The position numbers and the translations under genes were made by a program. From NCBI GenBank assembly GCA_039111635.1, contig JBCAQO010000134.1, positions 1-22,497 of the forward strand: a DNA stretch of 22,497 nucleotides, given 5' to 3'. This document shows, piece after piece, positions 18,899 to 22,497 of this stretch. The DNA comes from Heterobasidion occidentale. Taxonomy: Eukaryota > Basidiomycota > Agaricomycetes > Russulales > Bondarzewiaceae. Position 1 is the first letter of the stretch. Every line of letters starts with the position of its first letter. The notes beneath the pieces are model-generated. The model was given only the letters and a program-made list of their open reading frames with translations. It made no database searches and had not been told where the DNA came from.

Positions 18899-20637
18899 TT
18901 ACATTTCATCTGAACAGACAATTCAGTCGTCAGATGCGCCATACTTGAGATGCAAACAAATCGCTCACCGATCATCTCGTCTTCTGTGTTCCACAGTGTT
19001 GAATTTCGTACCATATTCCCGGATCCAGAGGCATCCGTGCTGTCAGACATCCTCTGCTGAGATGACGACCACACAAAATCCAAGTCATATAGCATATCTT
19101 TACATATGCGCACGCGCACGTCGTTATCACATCCGTCTTCGAGAGTGGGTGGCACCCATGGGATATAGACCTTTCCATGCGTGCCCCTGGCGTAGAATTT
19201 CCTGCTGAGGTGGGTCACGTTGTACGCACGTAAGTAGCTGTGGCAGCCATAACACAAGAGCTTGGATGATCCGATATAGTCGTATGGTCGCAGAGATGCC
19301 CTGTTCTTGTCGAAATACTCGATGAGCAAGCACTCACAGTGGACGCGTGCGCGTCCAGATAACCCGTGTTTGTCCGCCTTGATAGAAGAGTTCTTCTCCT
19401 TCTGCAACGCAACCCCTAACGGCGTGACCATCCTCCTTTCCCACTCCTTGTCCAGCACCATGTCACGAAGGTCGTCTGAGAGCTCGGAGAACTCTATAGG
19501 AATTGTCTGCTGGCGCAGATCTCCTTCAATTTTTTGCATCACGTCGCTCTGGTCCTCACAAAATTTGCGAAAGGCAGGGTGGTAAAAATCGGCACGATAC
19601 TCCCTGTCGTCGCAAGGCGGTATGGAAACGATCTTGAGAGGTTTCAAGAGAAATGACTTGAGCTTTCGAGAATGAGCCGCCAGAAATAATGCATATCCAG
19701 AACGCGTGAGCGAGAGGACCTTTTCGAGGTAGCGTCGTACAGGAATGAAGGTGTTGAGACCTGTATGATTGTCTATGCAGGAGTCATCAGTACACAAACA
19801 AAAGAACGGATGCGCAAGTTAAAAGCAGAAAGTTACTCGTCTAGACATGCGGCGCGCCGCGACTAGACGTAAAGCAATTGAATAATAATAATAATAAAAA
19901 AGCAGAAAATACAGACGCACCAATGCACCCCTGAATGGTGTCCAAGTAGGAAGGTTCGGCGCTCAGGAGCGGTTCCAGTCTCCTTAACAGGGTAATGAAA
20001 ATCTCATGGATGAGAAGAAGCTCTGTGTCGCCTGGGCAGGAAAGAACGATGCGCTTGCGAAGGATTTCGAAAACCGAAGAAGAATGCGGCAGTGCTGATG
20101 TACCTCCACCATCCCTGGTTGGTCGGAGTACCACTGCATGGCAAGAGTTATGCTATGGATGAACACGTCCGCCCGCTTCCAAAAACGAGCATGAAACTTG
20201 CGCCAAGAAAACCGGTAGACCTGGATGGTCAGTTGTTCTTCAAGTTTGATGATGTTTTTGTCGTAGAAAATCTTGTCGACCTGGGTAGGCGATTGCTTAT
20301 CGGCTGGGACTGCATTGCTGTCCTGGCAGAGCAAGGCCCAGACGAGTGTAAGATGGGCAATGAGTTGTGTAGACACGCCGGCGTCAGACGCGATGAAAAT
20401 CGACGAGTCCTCACCGCTGTCAAGAGCAACAGCAACAACATCGCCCTTGGGATTTTCCACGCTGATTGAGGCAATTGCGTCAAGGAGAGATGCGACGCGC
20501 TTAGGAGTTCTAGCTTGAAATGAAAAATCGTTGCGAGCATCCCGGAGGAGATGGTTCAGGCGAGTAGATCCTGAAGGGGCCAGCTGGCTAAGAACAGCAG
20601 GCAAGATGGATTCTGGAGTGATAGCCGTAGATGTCAT
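18899..20637 (-). CDS. OTT_1508-like deaminase family protein, copy 2 (one frameshift)
   Basis: Proposed exons are 20637-19921, 19772-18969 and 18909-18899, giving about 510 aa if one missing base is allowed for. The start MTSTAITPESILP and body parallel copy 1. Near 20070-20073 a run of four A (six in copy 1) shifts the frame between LLRF and ILRKRIVLSC, so the copy is either broken or mis-sequenced there. Intron 1 (19773-19920, 148 nt) is much longer than its 69-nt counterpart; intron 2 is 59 nt (18910-18968). The deaminase zinc motifs are His-Cys-Glu at about residues 384-386 and Cys-Tyr-Gly-Cys at about 413-416, spaced as in the deaminase fold, followed by RGTHGKVYIPW. The family (PF14441) comprises predicted nucleic-acid or nucleotide deaminases; substrate unknown. 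It is divergently arranged to DAD4. Confidence 0.7.
19838..19869. repeat. Palindromic insert in the long intron of deaminase copy 2
   Basis: A near-palindrome of 32 bp: CGTCTAG at 19838-19844, the perfect 12-bp palindrome GCGGCGCGCCGC at 19849-19860, and CTAGACG at 19863-19869. It is absent from the homologous 69-nt intron of copy 1 and accounts for part of the 79-nt size difference. Confidence 0.8.
19881..19896 (+). repeat. AAT microsatellite in the same intron
   Basis: About five AAT units followed by an A-run, inside the 148-nt intron of deaminase copy 2 and absent from copy 1. It adds to the extra length of this intron. Confidence 0.75.
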
Positions 20638-21053
20638 GATATTAGGAAAATAACAGGGAACAGGGGGAGCACTTCGAAATGCTGCAGTTTGTTCCTAGCC
20701 AGAGCGGTGTGCTTTCAACTTTGACCTGGCGCGTTCTTTTTGTCCCACTCACTAGTGACAAGAAAGGGAGGGAGAAGGAGGTGACGGTTGGAACGTTCAA
20801 TCGCTTTGCTTTACGCTGTACGTGTTATAGATGCTCGAACAGGAACAACAGAACAGAAAGAAAAAATAACCAGCAAATGGCCGCCTTTCGGAATTAGCCG
20901 TGACGACGTCCCTCTGCAGAGCTGCGCAACAGCCTCGAAGCTTGTGCATCCATCATCCAGCAGCGTCCGGCGACGACCACTGCATCTTTCAAGTCCAAGT
21001 GTATTAGTCTGCGAGAATAACATTGAAGGAGATTCCCCTCTGGTTGCGACACA
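20638..21053. promoter_or_regulatory. Divergent intergenic region between deaminase copy 2 and DAD4
   Basis: 416 bp separate two genes transcribed away from each other, so both promoters should be here. No clear TATA box or known operator is seen. No coding frame is supported. Confidence 0.45.
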
Positions 21054-21447
21054 ATGGAGAACCCGCATGCAGAGCGACAGGCGATCCTGCTCGAGCGCAT
21101 TGTAAAGAACGCGGTGAGGCGCGCACCACACATATGATGTGTTTCATCGGCATTCACGACACTTTTCGCTGTGACTGTTGCGATCCTGTGAGCAGGATAA
21201 GTGTACAGAGCTGATCCTCGAACTCAATCACTGCGTCGAGGCGAGTCCGTCCACTTGTTCGTCTCACGAAGCGAGCATGATTGTTGCTCATCTGCCTTCA
21301 TTATCCCATCACGGACTATCCTTTCAGGAAGTTCTCCGAGCAAATGCCTACGTGAAGACGGCTGCGGATCTGGCTGGTAAATATCGCAAGAATGTGCAGT
21401 ATAATTTGGAGGCGACACGAGAGGGCGGCTCGACGAGCACATCATGA
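21054..21447 (+). CDS. DAD4: DASH/DAM1 complex subunit DAD4
   Basis: Three exons (21054-21113, 21196-21240, 21328-21447) give 74 aa, close to the 72 aa of the yeast protein. The protein starts MENPHAERQAILLERIV, continues TELILELNHCVE and ends with KNVQYNLEAT plus a short Ser/Thr tail. These are hallmark phrases of Dad4, a small coiled-coil subunit of the DASH ring that couples kinetochores to spindle microtubules in fungi. Intron 1 (82 nt) has donor GTGAGG and acceptor GAGCAG. Intron 2 (87 nt) starts with GC (GAG then GCGAGT) and ends TTTCAG; it is a multiple of three and has no in-frame stop, so if retained it would add 29 residues in the middle of a conserved helix. The family match sets the junction between ELNHCVE and EVLRAN. 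Confidence 0.93.
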
Positions 21448-21876
21448 CGTATCCGCAGGTAAGCAGTGTCTCTGTGTTGTCCCGTTGTTTACTCAGGCAT
21501 GGAAGTCTTTTCAGCTGCATCCATATATATCATAATGCGCACTACTTGCTATTCTAAACTGTTCTCGATTATGTGGGTTAAAGCAGCAGAAGACCATGCG
21601 GATCTCCAGCCGGCGGCCTGAGCCAATCATGAATTCACTACACCATTTGATCTGTCACCAAACAAAATCCAGGCATGCAGCATTCAGCGTACAGTTCCCC
21701 CAGCGTAGCCATTGACAGAGCACCGATCCAGACGACAATCCGATGAAAGCAAGCTCTGGTTGTGTAGCAGAAAGTTGGTGAGAGAACATACATAAGTGTG
21801 TCGAAATCAATGCTAGCTGATCACTTACCTTATTCTTCGAGTCGACGATACCCACTAAGCCTCCGGTTGCCCTCAA
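21448..21876. repeat. Convergent intergenic region containing dispersed repeat R2
   Basis: The region lies between the stops of DAD4 and the reductase gene, which converge. Positions about 21528-21675 are similar to 16197-16342 in the same orientation. A minus-strand open frame (21876-21655) directly follows the reductase stop; it looks like chance, so I do not call it. No terminator-like element is seen. Confidence 0.5.
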
Positions 21877-22497
21877 TCATAGGAATCCGCCCTGTTTCCA
21901 AAATTTCAACCATTTCTCCGCATCTTGTGTACCCAAAGGTGCGAGCGTGGGATCACCTAAGGTTCTCGACATCTTTTGTCCGCGTTCCACTGAGAACACA
22001 TGCATGTTCCGACCAACTTGCTCCCTTGCCCCTCCTTCCGTCTGTCCTGGTCTATCCTTTTTCTCCAAGGATGCAAAATAGTTGGCCAGCAATACTGCCG
22101 GGTTGTCATGCTGCGAGAAGTGCTGCGAGATGTAACCTGCAACGATTGTAGCCACTCGAAATATGGCAAAATGGGCACATCGAGTGCTTTGGCAAGCGGG
22201 GTTATGATTGACGACCATGGAATTGGACGAGGATGCATGATATGTACGCACTCCATGTCGTCCAGTACATGCCGCAGGTCGAGAATAGCAGATGCGGCCG
22301 TGTCCACTGGAAGCCACGAGACTAACTATACTCTCAATCACGACGTGTCCAATGGGTTCAAAACTCGACTGGAATACTCACCTCATCTCTCTCTGGGAGA
22401 CTATGCAATGCATCAGCGGAGCGCACAATCAAAGGAAACCACTCGTTTGCATTCCAACATCCATTTGTGGTTGTTCCGCAGAGTTGCCGCGACGCGA
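21877..22497 (-). CDS. Adenylate-forming (NRPS-like) reductase, C-terminal part of the thioester reductase domain
   Basis: Cut at its 5' side by the window end. The exon at 22497-22382 gives LCGTTTNGCWNANEWFPLIV and ends LPERDE. A 56-nt intron (22326-22381, GTGAGT...TATAG) joins it in frame to LVSWLPVDTAASAILDLRHV, then HPRPIPWSSIITPLAKALD and YFEWLQSLQ (22325-22137). From 22110 to 21877 the frame is shifted: HDNPAVLLANYF, then MSRTLGDPTLAPLG and KWLKFWKQGGFL at the stop. This order matches the end of A-T-R type fungal reductases, which adenylate a carboxylic acid, load it on a carrier domain and release it by NAD(P)H reduction. The 26 bases between the frames (22136-22111) begin GT and end AG, too short for a usual intron, so a frameshift is possible. 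Catalytic residues of the reductase fold lie outside the window. Confidence 0.85.

Noticed and set aside
21655..21876. 73-codon minus-strand frame after the reductase stop
   Set aside because: It follows a natural family end (GGFL then stop) and has no recognisable content. It partly overlaps R2.

Overview
The window looks like nuclear DNA of a filamentous basidiomycete, probably an Agaricomycete and perhaps a polypore. The evidence is short introns (mostly 51-110 nt) with GTRNGT-like donors, CTRAY-like branch sites and YAG acceptors, a DASH-complex DAD4 gene, an adenylate-forming reductase end, a fungal-type OTT_1508-like deaminase family, and degenerate LTR retroelement sequence. I saw no rRNA, tRNA, CRISPR array or bacterial-type operon. 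All gene models come from reading by eye, with no alignment or search.

Layout. (1) 1-2316: the 5' end of a decayed Ty3/gypsy element on the minus strand (Gag remnants plus one LTR of 624 bp). (2) 2317-6230: AT-richer repeat territory with no intact gene. It holds an LTR-like promoter followed by a 350-bp tandem duplication, a 3' remnant of a deaminase gene at about 4012-4200, and a GC-rich repeat array whose units point in opposite directions around a palindrome at 5008/5009. (3) 6925-10056: a very GC-rich gene on the minus strand for a single-pass membrane protein with a long disordered tail, with a pyrimidine-rich leader upstream. (4) 11388-12660 and 14770-16045: two direct copies of a GC-rich, apparently non-coding repeat of about 1.27 kb. 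(5) Between and beyond them lie two paralogous deaminase-like genes on the minus strand: copy 1 (13073-14554, broken by stops) and copy 2 (18899-20637, almost intact, one base missing). A six-exon gene for a cysteine-containing F-box-associated-type protein without a visible F-box lies between (16566-18215, minus). (6) 21054-21447: DAD4 on the plus strand, divergent from deaminase copy 2. (7) 21877-22497: the C-terminal end of an adenylate-forming (NRPS-like) reductase on the minus strand, cut by the window edge.

How it fits together. DAD4 (kinetochore) and the reductase look like ordinary chromosomal genes at the right edge. The centre and left are an accessory, duplication-rich region. The most interesting theme is the spread and decay of the deaminase family: three loci share a last intron of exactly 59 nt, two full-length copies differ by inactivating changes (one stop by a C-to-T change at CpG, others unclear), and they sit among repeats and retroelement debris. 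A link between the deaminases and element mutation or defence is speculation here; the gene duplications and the intron match are directly visible.
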